In this document: one piece after another, positions 43,411 through 51,771 of the stretch
Layout of the letters: each line of letters starts with the position of its first letter
Numbering within the stretch: the stretch's first letter is position 1
From: a virus
DNA length: 58,157 bases
Direction: 5' to 3' (one strand)
IMG/VR virus record: IMGVR_UViG_3300025127_000041
Span: 1 to 58,157 of that record
Position numbers and translations under genes: made by a program
Notes under the pieces: model-generated
The model's database searches: none
What the model was told of the DNA's origin: nothing
The model's input: the letters and a program-made list of their open reading frames with translations, nothing else

Positions 43411-44520
43411 CTAAAAAAGGTGAGTAAGTCTAGCTACCTGACCATGCTCAGGGTTATGAATAAACGCCTCTACCGCCTTAGGTGCATGCTGAAACCCGTT
43501 CCTGTGATGCCATGAATCTACACCTGAGGGACTTCTAAGAGTCTCCACGCATACAGAGAACACATCCTTGGATGTCTTGTGATGAATATGATGGCCGTAT
43601 ATATACCTGTGCCTGCAATCGTTCCAGTTTTCTGACGCCTCGTGTGCCATAAGCATCGGAAGGTCTTGAGATTTTGCACCGTCCATATGTGTACTTCCAA
43701 TAAGATTCTTTCCATATACGGTGTATTTTCTGTGAGACATATCATTATTAAACGTAATGTTTTTAGACTTACGGAACCATGACTCAATACATTGAAGCAG
43801 CATAAATCCACTCATATAGTCATGGTTACTTGGGTTGTATACCACCTCGACATCAGCGACCGACATCAAGGTCTCAATGATATCTACAAGCAATCTCTTA
43901 GCCGTCAAAAAATTTTCGTACCACATACCATCTGTATCCTGTGGAGTTTGAGATGTCGTCTGTCTCCTAGGATTATCAGTGTGAAGTACGTCATTACCAG
44001 CTATAAATATTATCTTGTCTATGTTCCATGACTCAGACTTTGATAAAATTCCATCAAGGCCTTCCTTTACCCTCTGTACAGCGATCTGACTGTTGTAGTC
44101 CTCACCAGTCTCAAAAGAAGAGCAAAGCTTTCCTATATGTATGTCAGCAGGATCAAAGACTAAGCAGTGAGGATCCTTTGTCTTCTTTCTTTTTATCTTC
44201 TTATACTTAGGGCTCCATTTAGAGATCTCGTCAGTAAGTTCAGATATAAATGATTCAGGATCAAACTCATCCTTGCCCGATACATTTATAGAGTAATGCT
44301 TACCCTTGTACCAGTAATGCTTGATTTTTTCTGGATCTATACCAACAGATTCGCATTCGTCATGAACACCTCTGTTGCTTATTATATTTCTTACACTCCA
44401 TCTTACGGAGTCAATATTTCTATTTAAATCAAACTCTTCATTAATAAGTCTTGAGATCTCTGTCTTGTTGGTGGTTTGATTGTCATAAAGATCTAGCACC
44501 CTTTGTCTATAAGCTTTCAT
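43411..44520 (-). CDS. Metallophosphoesterase with N-terminal helix-turn-helix-like domain
   Basis: 369 residues. Calcineurin-like motifs: DPADIHIG (Asp126, His128), IAGNDVLH (Asn176, Asp177), SNHD (Asn232, His233, Asp234; variant of GNHD), GSTHMDG (His279) and GHHIHH (309-314). The family includes SbcD/Mre11 nucleases. Residues 1-55 (KAYRQRVLDLYDNQTTNKTE...NIDSVRWSVRNII) look like a DNA-binding helix-turn-helix. A role in DNA processing is likely. Its stop touches the giant gene's stop, and its start overlaps the previous gene by 14 bases. Confidence 0.8.
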   Translation of the reverse strand: MKAYRQRVLDLYDNQTTNKTEISRLINEEFDLNRNIDSVRWSVRNIISNRGVHDECESVGIDPEKIKHYWYKGKHYSINVSGKDEFDPESFISELTDEISKWSPKYKKIKRKKTKDPHCLVFDPADIHIGKLCSSFETGEDYNSQIAVQRVKEGLDGILSKSESWNIDKIIFIAGNDVLHTDNPRRQTTSQTPQDTDGMWYENFLTAKRLLVDIIETLMSVADVEVVYNPSNHDYMSGFMLLQCIESWFRKSKNITFNNDMSHRKYTVYGKNLIGSTHMDGAKSQDLPMLMAHEASENWNDCRHRYIYGHHIHHKTSKDVFSVCVETLRSPSGVDSWHHRNGFQHAPKAVEAFIHNPEHGQVARLTHLF

Positions 44521-44701
44521 GTGATTTCTGTAGATCCTTTAGGATCTTAATTAAATTTTGAATATTATCCTGCAGCTCCAAGTTTTCCTCATCCATTAAA
44601 GATTCGTAGATTGAGTCAGTCATGCCATTGATTTCTAACATTATAGCGTTTACGTAGTTTACATGACTCATGTCGCCAAATATATTGATTTTAAATGTCA
44701 T
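44507..44701 (-). CDS. Small acidic protein, unknown
   Basis: 64 residues from ATG 44701 (MTFKINIFGDMSHVNYVNAI; ending ILKDLQKSHESL). This start overlaps the previous stop by 11 bases; an upstream ATG at 44749 would overlap by 59 and is less likely. Acidic and helical. No family recognised. Confidence 0.6.
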   Translation of the reverse strand: MTFKINIFGDMSHVNYVNAIMLEINGMTDSIYESLMDEENLELQDNIQNLIKILKDLQKSHESL

Positions 44702-44939
44702 AACAAAGTCCAGAGAGGTATTTTTTATTTGAGATAGAGTAATCAACATGGTAACTGTTGATATCTTTATCCTTGATAAACCTCTTTATGAACCTCTTGT
44801 TAAGTGGCATAAGGTTGTCGTCAAGAGCTATAGGTATTTGATTTATCGTCTTATCTATCTTAGGAAGTCTCGACCTCATAGATATAGGCCTAGCCTTTAG
44901 GTTTATATCTACGCAGTATACACCTCTAGTACCTTCCAT
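44691..44939 (-). CDS. Small basic protein, unknown
   Basis: 82 residues (MEGTRGVYCVDINLKARPIS, then KIDKTINQIPIALDDNLMPL). A basic middle repeat KRFIKRFIKDKDI. It overlaps its neighbours on both sides (11 and 14 bases). Unknown, in the replication operon. Confidence 0.62.
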   Translation of the reverse strand: MEGTRGVYCVDINLKARPISMRSRLPKIDKTINQIPIALDDNLMPLNKRFIKRFIKDKDINSYHVDYSISNKKYLSGLCYDI

Positions 44940-45294
44940 TTTCTATCCTTCTCTTTATAACCTTGAGCATACTCATGTCCTGACATCTCCTGATGTCGTC
45001 CATTATATCTCTCTTTGGTGGTATATACTTCTCGTAGTAGTCAAGAAAGACCTTATAGTCCTCGATGTCCTCTAGAAATAATGGATCCTGTATCTTCATC
45101 CACTGGTGATAATTGTTTATGGCGTGTATCACCGTGGCATGTGTACGATTAAATAAACTACCTATATAGTTGAGTGGGTATTCTTGTTCTCTTAATACAG
45201 CACATAAGAAGGCCCTTTTGTGAACCTTCTCTCTGTATCTGTGTTTTTTGTCTAAGCCATCCCTTTCAATGACGTGCAATATCTTGTCTATCAT
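44926..45294 (-). CDS. DnaA domain IV-like DNA-binding protein
   Basis: 122 residues from ATG 45294, one base after the previous stop (ATG 45330 would overlap by 35). The core EYPLNYIGSLFNRTHATVIH followed by AINNYHQWM matches DnaA domain IV (xPLxEIGxxFGRxHxTVxHA), the part that binds the DnaA box. The ATPase domain is absent. A phage protein reduced to this domain could mark an origin, compete with host DnaA, or regulate genes. Confidence 0.78.
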   Translation of the reverse strand: MIDKILHVIERDGLDKKHRYREKVHKRAFLCAVLREQEYPLNYIGSLFNRTHATVIHAINNYHQWMKIQDPLFLEDIEDYKVFLDYYEKYIPPKRDIMDDIRRCQDMSMLKVIKRRIENGRY

Positions 45295-45295
45295 A

Positions 45296-45490
45296 CTATT
45301 TATCTTGATTAATTTTTTCCATCTTTTCAAAGTTTCTACTAACCTCTACTTTGTACTTAATCATTGTCTCTGGATCTATCCATATCTCGTACATACCATT
45401 CTTAAAACTTTGATGTAGCTCTAACCTGTCCATCATAGCGTTTCTTTGATTCTCTCTGTACTGTGCAAATATTTGATTTTCTATACTCAT
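45296..45490 (-). CDS. Small protein, unknown
   Basis: 64 residues (MSIENQIFAQYRENQRNAMM, then MYEIWIDPETMIKYKVEVSR). Helix then beta hairpin. The start overlaps the previous stop in ATGA. No function assigned. Confidence 0.6.
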   Translation of the reverse strand: MSIENQIFAQYRENQRNAMMDRLELHQSFKNGMYEIWIDPETMIKYKVEVSRNFEKMEKINQDK

Positions 45491-45660
45491 TTTATTTTAT
45501 TTTGTTTGTTAATTAATATTCTAATTTCTCTACCCAAATCTGCATCGTTTGGATACATAATGCAAAGTTCTTCTATTGTTAATTTATTGTCTTTATCGTT
45601 AGGATCGTGCTTGTATACACTATCTTTTACCTGTCTTAGTTTATTTAAATTCTCCATCAT
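45487..45660 (-). CDS. Small protein, unknown
   Basis: 57 residues from ATG 45660 (a second ATG follows at 45657): MMENLNKLRQVKDSVYKHDP, LTIEELCIMYPNDADLGREI. The ATGA overlap with the next gene and a 20-base overlap with the previous one support it. Helical, unknown. Confidence 0.6.
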   Translation of the reverse strand: MMENLNKLRQVKDSVYKHDPNDKDNKLTIEELCIMYPNDADLGREIRILINKQNKIK

Positions 45661-45889
45661 ATATATATACTTTTACTCCGTGTTTCTTAATCTCTTTTAT
45701 TCTGTACTCCTGAAGTGGTCTAGGCTTCTTCCCAGGCATCTTGACCTCATAAAACTCAGCGTCTGAGTCCTTGGGTATCGCAATTAGATCAGGTATACCT
45801 GGCTTGTTTGTCACCGACAACTTAATAACATAATAACCCTTAGCCTCAAGCTCCTTTATTAATTTATATTGTATCTTTTGTTCATTCAT
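45641..45889 (-). CDS. VRR-NUC nuclease
   Basis: 82 residues. PD-(D/E)xK motifs of the VRR-NUC type: NKPGIPDLIAIP (Asp34), AEFYEVKMPGKKPRPLQ (Glu48, Lys50, Gln60). Stand-alone VRR-NUC proteins are common in phages and can act as structure-specific nucleases on branched DNA. It probably resolves replication or recombination intermediates before packaging. Full usual length for phage members. Confidence 0.85.
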   Translation of the reverse strand: MNEQKIQYKLIKELEAKGYYVIKLSVTNKPGIPDLIAIPKDSDAEFYEVKMPGKKPRPLQEYRIKEIKKHGVKVYIYDGEFK

Positions 45890-45904
45890 ATAAGTACTTA
45901 TATG

Positions 45905-46078
45905 TCATTCACAATCATCAAAGTCCATCTCGACTTGATTGATTAGTCTGTTCTCATAGAACTCTATCTGAGCTTGGACCTGTCTCTTCTGGTACTCTAT
46001 CTGCTTTAAGCTTATGTTTAAAGATGCGAGTGTCTCTTTAAGATTTATTAGATCTTTCTTAATCTTTTCCTTTTTCAT
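45905..46078 (-). CDS. Tiny coiled-coil protein, unknown
   Basis: 57 residues from ATG 46078, in a 20-base overlap with the end of the helicase gene. MKKEKIKKDLINLKETLASL then a long helix to an acidic end (VEMDFDDCE). One coiled coil. It may be a helicase partner; no evidence beyond position. Confidence 0.6.
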   Translation of the reverse strand: MKKEKIKKDLINLKETLASLNISLKQIEYQKRQVQAQIEFYENRLINQVEMDFDDCE

Positions 46079-47297
46079 AATCCTTCTTAAATATGTTTAT
46101 GGTGTAACTCTTTTTCTTCTTTACCGCTGTGTATATCTTATCCTCTATACCTCCCTCGCTGAATACCCAGTATACCTTGTTGAATGTCCTCTCCATTGTG
46201 GTCATCCTGTCCCTAGCCTGCCAGTAGCTGACGGCAGAGAAGTCTATGTTGTAGAAGACGATGTTCTCAGCATTCCTAAGGGATATCCCCTCACGACCAG
46301 AAACGATCTGAAGTGCGATAGACTTGTCGGTTGCGTCGAAGTAATCTAGGTCAGTCGTTATAGTGTCTCCAAAGACAGACTGAAGGCATTTCAATTCCTC
46401 CTTAAACTTGTAGAATATACCGATCTTTTTACCCTTAAACATGTCACGGATAAAGATAGCCTTGCTACGATCTATCGTCATGCTGTTGCCTGACTCAAAT
46501 TTAACGGTGCCACTATACAGTTGGTGTAGCTTCTGCATAAGCTTTGCAGGTGTCTCTCCGAGTATAACCTCCTCATCACCCTCAACCACTAGATCCTTAC
46601 TAAGCCTGTCGCATATCTGGTACGTCCTATCCTGCATCTTAACATACAGAACCTCTTCCTCTATCTCTGTAGAGAATCCAGCCTCCTTCTGAGTGTACGA
46701 GATCATATACGGAGACACAGCCCCCATAATCTTTTCCTCTATACCCCTGGAATAGTCATTTACCATGAAGCTGTTTATCTTTTTCTGAAATACATTTACA
46801 TAGTCGTGTGACCATGCGTAGAAGTTTTTGTAATGTCTGAACGGATTGTCGGGATGAACATAGAACTGGTGATACACCTGACTAAAAGACTCTGGTGTGA
46901 GTGTACCAGTCATCAGTATCATCTTAGCCCCATTGATCGATAGCATCTTCCTTATCTGCCTAGTCCTTATACTTGGCTTAGGAAATGCTGACATGGTGTG
47001 TGACTCATCACAAACCACCACATCAAACATTATGTCATCTATCTTGTGTATCGACTCGTAGTTCGTTATAGTAATATCAAACCCTGGATCCATCTCATTG
47101 TAGTCAGACCTTATTGACGATATAGCCTTCTTCTTTGTAAGAAATAATACCTTGGTAGCCCCGACAAGCCTACATATCTCTAAGGATGTGTAAGTCTTAC
47201 CGAGGCGTACCTCCATCGCAAGGCAAACTATATTAAGCCTGTTTAGTATGTCTGCACCTCTCTCCGATATGTCTACCTGATAATCTCTTAGTCTCAT
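46059..47297 (-). CDS. SF2 helicase, SNF2-like
   Basis: 412 residues. Motifs in order: MRLRDYQVD (Q-like), EVRLGKTYTS (Walker A variant, Lys34), DVVVCDESH (DExH, 97-100), LMTGTLTP (130-134), SGREGISLRNAENIV (motif V) and SYWQARDRMTT (motif VI). The order and QARDR resemble phage SNF2-type helicases that unwind or remodel DNA. The usual GxGKT is RLGKT, as in many phage members. It follows the primase-helicase gene by three bases and shares its transcript. Confidence 0.87.
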   Translation of the reverse strand: MRLRDYQVDISERGADILNRLNIVCLAMEVRLGKTYTSLEICRLVGATKVLFLTKKKAISSIRSDYNEMDPGFDITITNYESIHKIDDIMFDVVVCDESHTMSAFPKPSIRTRQIRKMLSINGAKMILMTGTLTPESFSQVYHQFYVHPDNPFRHYKNFYAWSHDYVNVFQKKINSFMVNDYSRGIEEKIMGAVSPYMISYTQKEAGFSTEIEEEVLYVKMQDRTYQICDRLSKDLVVEGDEEVILGETPAKLMQKLHQLYSGTVKFESGNSMTIDRSKAIFIRDMFKGKKIGIFYKFKEELKCLQSVFGDTITTDLDYFDATDKSIALQIVSGREGISLRNAENIVFYNIDFSAVSYWQARDRMTTMERTFNKVYWVFSEGGIEDKIYTAVKKKKSYTINIFKKDYEKGKD

Positions 47298-47300
47298 ATA

Positions 47301-49655
47301 TCAAAAGTTTAGCTTCACCTGTTCAGGCTCAAGTTCTATAAATTCTACCATCTTTCCATTAGACTTACGTGTAATGATCGGCTTGCTGTCGTACTTAAAC
47401 TTGCCGTAGCTGTCCAACCATTTGTAAAATCTGCTGTGGGACACCTTAAACTTACCGTATGGTCCGTAGTCAGGGTACTCCTCTATAAAGTTATTGAAGA
47501 GCTCCATACCTAAGAAGGATGTGCCTTTTTCTGTGTACACATTTTCACTGCTGTCAGCCCATTCCCAGAAGTCTGAGTTGGTCTCTGCGATAAAGTTCCT
47601 AACCTTAAGGTTCTTGAACTCACATACAACAAGACCTCTTTTCAAGTAAAGCTGTAGGTTGTCTATCATATAGTTATCAAACTTAGACCACTCCGAATCT
47701 GTCCACTCGCTGAATAACATGTGACCGAAGTCACTCTCAGGGGTAAAACTCTTAGTGTAGTACTGCTTGAACTCTAAGTCCCACTTACGTCTCTCGAAGC
47801 TGTTACCAGCACCCTTGATCGCATAGTTTGTTGTTATTACAATCTTTGGCGAGTACTCAAATGGAATATGTATCTCGTCCTTATTCTTCTTCTCAAGGGT
47901 AATACCCTCTGTGATTACAGAAAATAGTCTCTCAAAGTCAAAATTCTTTGCAACATCATCGAATACAAGTGTCTGCGTGTCTACCTGAACCCTTTGGTAC
48001 GGGAAAGACTTTTGAAAGGAGAATCCCTTTCCATCTATGATCACCATCTTCTTGATGTGACTGATAGACTTGACAAAGATACCCTTACCAGTACCGCCCT
48101 CAGGATTGTCTGAAATAATCTCGTCATTAAGTATCACTGCAGGGCAGTAGCTTGCAGGTTTATGTGAGTGCATCAGGTATCCCAATGTGCTCTCCATCGA
48201 CCTGGTGCTGTCAGACCTCTCTCCAGATATGTTCTTTATAAAGTATCTAAACTCAGAGTCATTAAAATCTGATTTTATAAAGTCCCTGCCTATCTTCTGC
48301 TTCTCCCAAACATGCCCCTTAAGGTTTTTGTAACTTATGGTCTCCACGCTATCCTTGGTCACCTTTACCGCACAATTCATGTAGTACAGGTAGGACTCCT
48401 CGGTATTGTCTACCATAAAGTTTGGCTCTATTCTTGAGACATAGTTTAAAAATGTCTCCTGAAAGAACTTAGTATTCAGTGCAAAAAAGTTATAGACCGA
48501 CATGTCATCAATCTCTAACAAAAAGTCAAGAACAAAGTCCTTGATCATCTCCTCGTTTACATCTGATATAGTGTTATCTACAACCCTTACAAATACAAAG
48601 TTATTGCTACCCACTGGGTAGTACTTGTAAAATCCATTGCCCTGAAGAAACAATCTAAACAGGTGTGGAACCAGGTCAATCTTACCCTTACTATTCTTAA
48701 TCCAAAATTCATTGAAGTCTACAGACTTAACCACCTCATCGACATCGACGTCAACATGATCTGCCTTTATCTCTTCAATGGGCACACCCATCTTTACTTT
48801 TTTCTCTATCTCTGAGGTTGTTTCTATATCCTCGTAAAACTTGGTGTTGTGACCTGAAATATTTTTATACGCACTCTTGACTATAGACATAATCTCTGAA
48901 GACTTCTGACCAGTAGAGTCGTAGGAGTTAAGTGTACTAAAGGCCTCGTCCTGGTTTATACCAAACTCATTCAGTGCGGATGCCAGAATAAAAAGGTTGT
49001 TGTTCTTCTGTCCCTGCACCATACCATAATTCTTATCCCACCATAAAGAAAGGCGTCTTATTATCTCGTTTGAGTCTGATATCCTTATACTTGACTTTAT
49101 GGGTGCCTTAAACTCTGGCTCTTTCTCCATATCCTCCCATACCATAGACATCTCATTAACAAAAATATCTGGATCATAACTCTCGTAACATACCCTGGAT
49201 ACATTCTTGCATGAGGTATCAAATTCCTTGCAGTTGTGGTAACTCTCAAGGGCCTTAAAATACTTCTTGTGGTTCTTTGCGTTAAATGGTATGCGTACTA
49301 GGACCTTTAGGCCATCTCCAGAGGGAGATGTAAATAAGGAATAAGTGTAAGGGTCTTCCATAAGTTCAGACCTTTTATTACTCAATGCCTGATCATCCTT
49401 GAATCCATCAAAGTCTAGACAGATTATACCACTATGTTCTATTATATCACTGTCTCGTCTAGAGTTGAATGTTCCTGAGAAGCAGATAGCAGGAAGTCGT
49501 TTCTTTAACTCATTCCTACTACCCTTCTCGTCCTCCAACCTAATCTGCTCTATCAGATCCTTTGAAGAGCCGTTACGTATCCTCTCAATCGCCCGATCAA
49601 GTTCAATATGGTACGGCTTATCAGTATCGTTTATTGTTTTGAAATATGTTATCAT
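47301..49655 (-). CDS. Primase-polymerase fused to SF3 helicase
   Basis: 784 residues. The N-terminus has an archaeo-eukaryotic primase core of BT4734/VirE-N type: IICLDFDGF (Asp81, Asp83) and YSLFTSPSGDGLKVLVRI (105-121). A helical linker follows (about 200-330). The C-terminal SF3/D5-like helicase has NPEGGTGKGIF (Walker A, about 515), TLVFDDVAK (Walker B, about 560) and KIVITTNYAIKGAG with ERRKWDLEF. Such fusions prime and unwind at phage origins. It is the sole replication enzyme core visible here. A terminator on the minus strand precedes it. Confidence 0.85.
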   Translation of the reverse strand: MITYFKTINDTDKPYHIELDRAIERIRNGSSKDLIEQIRLEDEKGSRNELKKRLPAICFSGTFNSRRDSDIIEHSGIICLDFDGFKDDQALSNKRSELMEDPYTYSLFTSPSGDGLKVLVRIPFNAKNHKKYFKALESYHNCKEFDTSCKNVSRVCYESYDPDIFVNEMSMVWEDMEKEPEFKAPIKSSIRISDSNEIIRRLSLWWDKNYGMVQGQKNNNLFILASALNEFGINQDEAFSTLNSYDSTGQKSSEIMSIVKSAYKNISGHNTKFYEDIETTSEIEKKVKMGVPIEEIKADHVDVDVDEVVKSVDFNEFWIKNSKGKIDLVPHLFRLFLQGNGFYKYYPVGSNNFVFVRVVDNTISDVNEEMIKDFVLDFLLEIDDMSVYNFFALNTKFFQETFLNYVSRIEPNFMVDNTEESYLYYMNCAVKVTKDSVETISYKNLKGHVWEKQKIGRDFIKSDFNDSEFRYFIKNISGERSDSTRSMESTLGYLMHSHKPASYCPAVILNDEIISDNPEGGTGKGIFVKSISHIKKMVIIDGKGFSFQKSFPYQRVQVDTQTLVFDDVAKNFDFERLFSVITEGITLEKKNKDEIHIPFEYSPKIVITTNYAIKGAGNSFERRKWDLEFKQYYTKSFTPESDFGHMLFSEWTDSEWSKFDNYMIDNLQLYLKRGLVVCEFKNLKVRNFIAETNSDFWEWADSSENVYTEKGTSFLGMELFNNFIEEYPDYGPYGKFKVSHSRFYKWLDSYGKFKYDSKPIITRKSNGKMVEFIELEPEQVKLNF

Positions 49656-49681
49656 CCTTGCGTAGGGTATTAAATTAGATT

Positions 49682-49714
49682 AAAAAAAACACCGAGCCCC
49701 ATACAGTCGGTGTT
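49682..49714 (-). terminator. Rho-independent terminator, leftward
   Basis: Read on the minus strand: AACACCGA, loop of 11, TCGGTGTT, then T8. It lies between the stop of the OB-fold gene (49792) and the start of the primase-helicase (49655). It should limit read-through into the helicase genes, so these are probably driven by partial read-through or an unseen promoter. Confidence 0.85.
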
Positions 49715-49791
49715 ATGGGTTTTTACTGAGTATGGTCAGCTAACCAAATAGAACCCTAACTATTCTTCACTCATCATGAAAACATCATGTC

Positions 49792-50106
49792 TTAGAAGGG
49801 CATTTGCTCCTGTGGTTCAGAGGCTTTAACCTCGATCCTCCAGGCCTCAAGCGTGTTGAAGTACTTGACATCCCCCTGGGGTGACGTCCACTCACGTCCA
49901 CGTATATTGAACGCTACCTCTACCTCTTGCCCCTCTCCTATGGTGTCGACAAGACTAACCTTGTCCTGCACCAACTGAAAGGAAATGCTTTGTGGGTACT
50001 TGTCTGCCTGATCGTTCAGGACAAACATTCTTTTTTTGAACTTGTCGTTCACTTGTTCTGTGTCGAAAATCTTTTCAACGACACCTGTCATTTTAAATTG
50101 ATCCAT
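49792..50106 (-). CDS. DUF3127-type OB-fold protein, likely ssDNA-binding
   Basis: 104 residues. The pattern MTGVVEKI...FKKRMFVLNDQADKYPQSIS, LVQDKVSLVD and VEVAFNIRGREW...YFNTLEAWRI matches DUF3127, an OB-fold family common in Bacteroidota and their phages. It ends EPQEQMPF, like the acidic C-terminal tip with Pro-Phe that SSB proteins use to bind partners. It probably coats single-stranded DNA at the fork. One base separates it from the nuclease gene. Confidence 0.85.
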   Translation of the reverse strand: MDQFKMTGVVEKIFDTEQVNDKFKKRMFVLNDQADKYPQSISFQLVQDKVSLVDTIGEGQEVEVAFNIRGREWTSPQGDVKYFNTLEAWRIEVKASEPQEQMPF

Positions 50107-50874
50107 TTATTTGTTTTTATTATTTAAAAATTTTACGTATTCATCTGCATAGACAACAGCCGCATTAAGTCTTGCGTCCATGTGTGCTATGTCTTCCTCT
50201 GTCAGTGTCACCTTCACAATAGTGGCACGTAGATGATCCTCAAGTGAGTCCATATAGTGCAGGCTGTCGTTCTCGTGATCTGGCATAAGTTCCTCTGGCG
50301 TGGTTGTCAGTATGTATGCGATCTCACCATCCGACCATATCTCTCCAGTATTCTTTGTGAGCATGTACAGATACATCTTTACCTGCCACTCGTACTTTGA
50401 ATTGCTTGGTGGTCTCTTGGGGAAAGTCTTCTTTGACCAGCTTGACTTGATGTCTATCACCTTTCTACCCCTTTCGTCAACGATGTCAGGGTGACCCGTG
50501 CATACACCGTGTGACAGTGAGTGATGCTTATCAAACTCCTCACACTTGTGATGGTTGGTAAAAAAGATTCTGTTGTATATATCTATCGAATCGCCCTCCA
50601 CATCAGTACCCTTAGTCATCTCCCTGGTTCTTATACTGTCCTTGTACTCATATATCTGCTCGTCTATAGACTGTTCGATAAGTGTCTTTGCACCCTCACC
50701 GAGAGTGACTGGTGCATTTTGCTTATCCGTTAGTTCAGCGAGCTTCTTCAACTGATTTTCCGTAAGCTTACCCTTCTTGGCCAGTAGGCCGTCGAGTGTC
50801 TCCGTCTGCTTGACCGTCAGGCCGTCTGTCCCAGTGAACAGAGCCGAGCAGTTACTTGCTCTTACCTTCAGCAT
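50107..50874 (-). CDS. PD-(D/E)xK nuclease
   Basis: 255 residues. A helical N-terminal half (20-110), then the nuclease core: GHPDIVDERGRKVIDIKSSW with Asp130 and Asp141-Ile-Lys143, and YEWQVKMYLYM (a YxxQxxxY-type helix as in RecB/Cas4-like enzymes). Lys143 and the two acids form the metal site. It could act as an exonuclease in recombination or host DNA breakdown. It overlaps the previous gene by 23 bases and is next to the OB-fold gene, suggesting a recombination pair. Confidence 0.82.
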   Translation of the reverse strand: MLKVRASNCSALFTGTDGLTVKQTETLDGLLAKKGKLTENQLKKLAELTDKQNAPVTLGEGAKTLIEQSIDEQIYEYKDSIRTREMTKGTDVEGDSIDIYNRIFFTNHHKCEEFDKHHSLSHGVCTGHPDIVDERGRKVIDIKSSWSKKTFPKRPPSNSKYEWQVKMYLYMLTKNTGEIWSDGEIAYILTTTPEELMPDHENDSLHYMDSLEDHLRATIVKVTLTEEDIAHMDARLNAAVVYADEYVKFLNNKNK

Positions 50875-51343
50875 CCTGCAAGGTTTTAAGTTGTGAATCA
50901 GTCAGGTCAAATGAGGCAGATATCTTCTTGACGGTCGATCGTCCGTTAGATAATGACTCCTTGGCCTTCTCCATCATATCGTCAGTGAGTAGCTTCTTGG
51001 TCTTCTTTGGCAGTGGCCTGGTACTGAAACGCAGTGCCTCTACCATACCCTGAGGTGACTTGACCTTCTCTGTCCCTAGGACGATCTGCTTACCGATATA
51101 CTGATTGAAGTCGAAGGTGTCGAAGAACTTTTCCAACCTCTTAAAGTTTGATCGGTTACATATCATTGGCTTGTCGAACTCCTTGAGCTGAAGGAATACT
51201 TTCTCTTCCTTTCCAAACTCACTAACGAAGTCTCCCTGATAGATCTTTTCTATCGTCACCATACGTGGCTCATACTTTCCATTGACCTCCAAGTCCCATG
51301 AGCCGAGGTACTTGTTGTCTTTCATTAAATTTCTCCAGTGCAT
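50852..51343 (-). CDS. Conserved early protein, possible OB-like fold
   Basis: 163 residues from ATG 51343; ATG 51325 is a good alternative because GGAG lies before it. YLGSWDLEVNGKYEPRMVTI, EKVFLQLKEFDKPMICNRSN and YIGKQIVLGTEKVKSP form a beta barrel-like block (1-115), followed by a helical hairpin. I recall this type beside recombination nucleases in Bacteroidota phages. A role in ssDNA handling is inferred. Confidence 0.65.
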   Translation of the reverse strand: MHWRNLMKDNKYLGSWDLEVNGKYEPRMVTIEKIYQGDFVSEFGKEEKVFLQLKEFDKPMICNRSNFKRLEKFFDTFDFNQYIGKQIVLGTEKVKSPQGMVEALRFSTRPLPKKTKKLLTDDMMEKAKESLSNGRSTVKKISASFDLTDSQLKTLQDAEGKSK

Positions 51344-51369
51344 ATTAAATTAAATTAGGGTTTACAATA

Positions 51370-51771
51370 TTACGAATATTTTGTTAATAAGTTACGGTAT
51401 TTGTTGATTTTTTTTTGCACATCTATGCGACTTTCCCGTAGTTGCTCGATCATACGCTCATTTCTTGAGCTTATGTATCGTCTCATTATATCGTTTATTC
51501 TGTTCAGTTTCTGGTTGTGTACCATTACGTTTAACTGGCAGCATCCTTTCATCCATCCCTCGTTGACAAATATTGGGTATATCTCGTCCCATCTGTTGTC
51601 TTCTGTGATTGGCTCGTACTTGTCGTTGCGTGTCATCACGTTGTGTAACTCAATTCGTCCATCCTTGTGGAACTTTTCTATTTTTACACCCATGTCGACA
51701 TACCAGTCGCTATACTCTGTCCAGTACATCTGCTTGGTCTGGTCGCTTACCAGGTCGTCCCAGGCCTTCAT
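51370..51771 (-). CDS. Unknown early protein
   Basis: 133 residues. MKAWDDLVSDQTKQMYWTEY, then a beta part with RIELHNVMTRN and a C-terminal helical hairpin rich in Arg/Lys (RRYISSRNERMIEQLRESRI). Its ATG overlaps the end of the secreted-protein gene (ATGA). No family recognised. Confidence 0.62.
   Translation of the reverse strand: MKAWDDLVSDQTKQMYWTEYSDWYVDMGVKIEKFHKDGRIELHNVMTRNDKYEPITEDNRWDEIYPIFVNEGWMKGCCQLNVMVHNQKLNRINDIMRRYISSRNERMIEQLRESRIDVQKKINKYRNLLTKYS

Noticed and set aside
45446-45766. Plus-strand frame of 106 codons opposite the small replication genes
   Set aside because: Shadow of three overlapping minus-strand genes, one of them the VRR-NUC nuclease.
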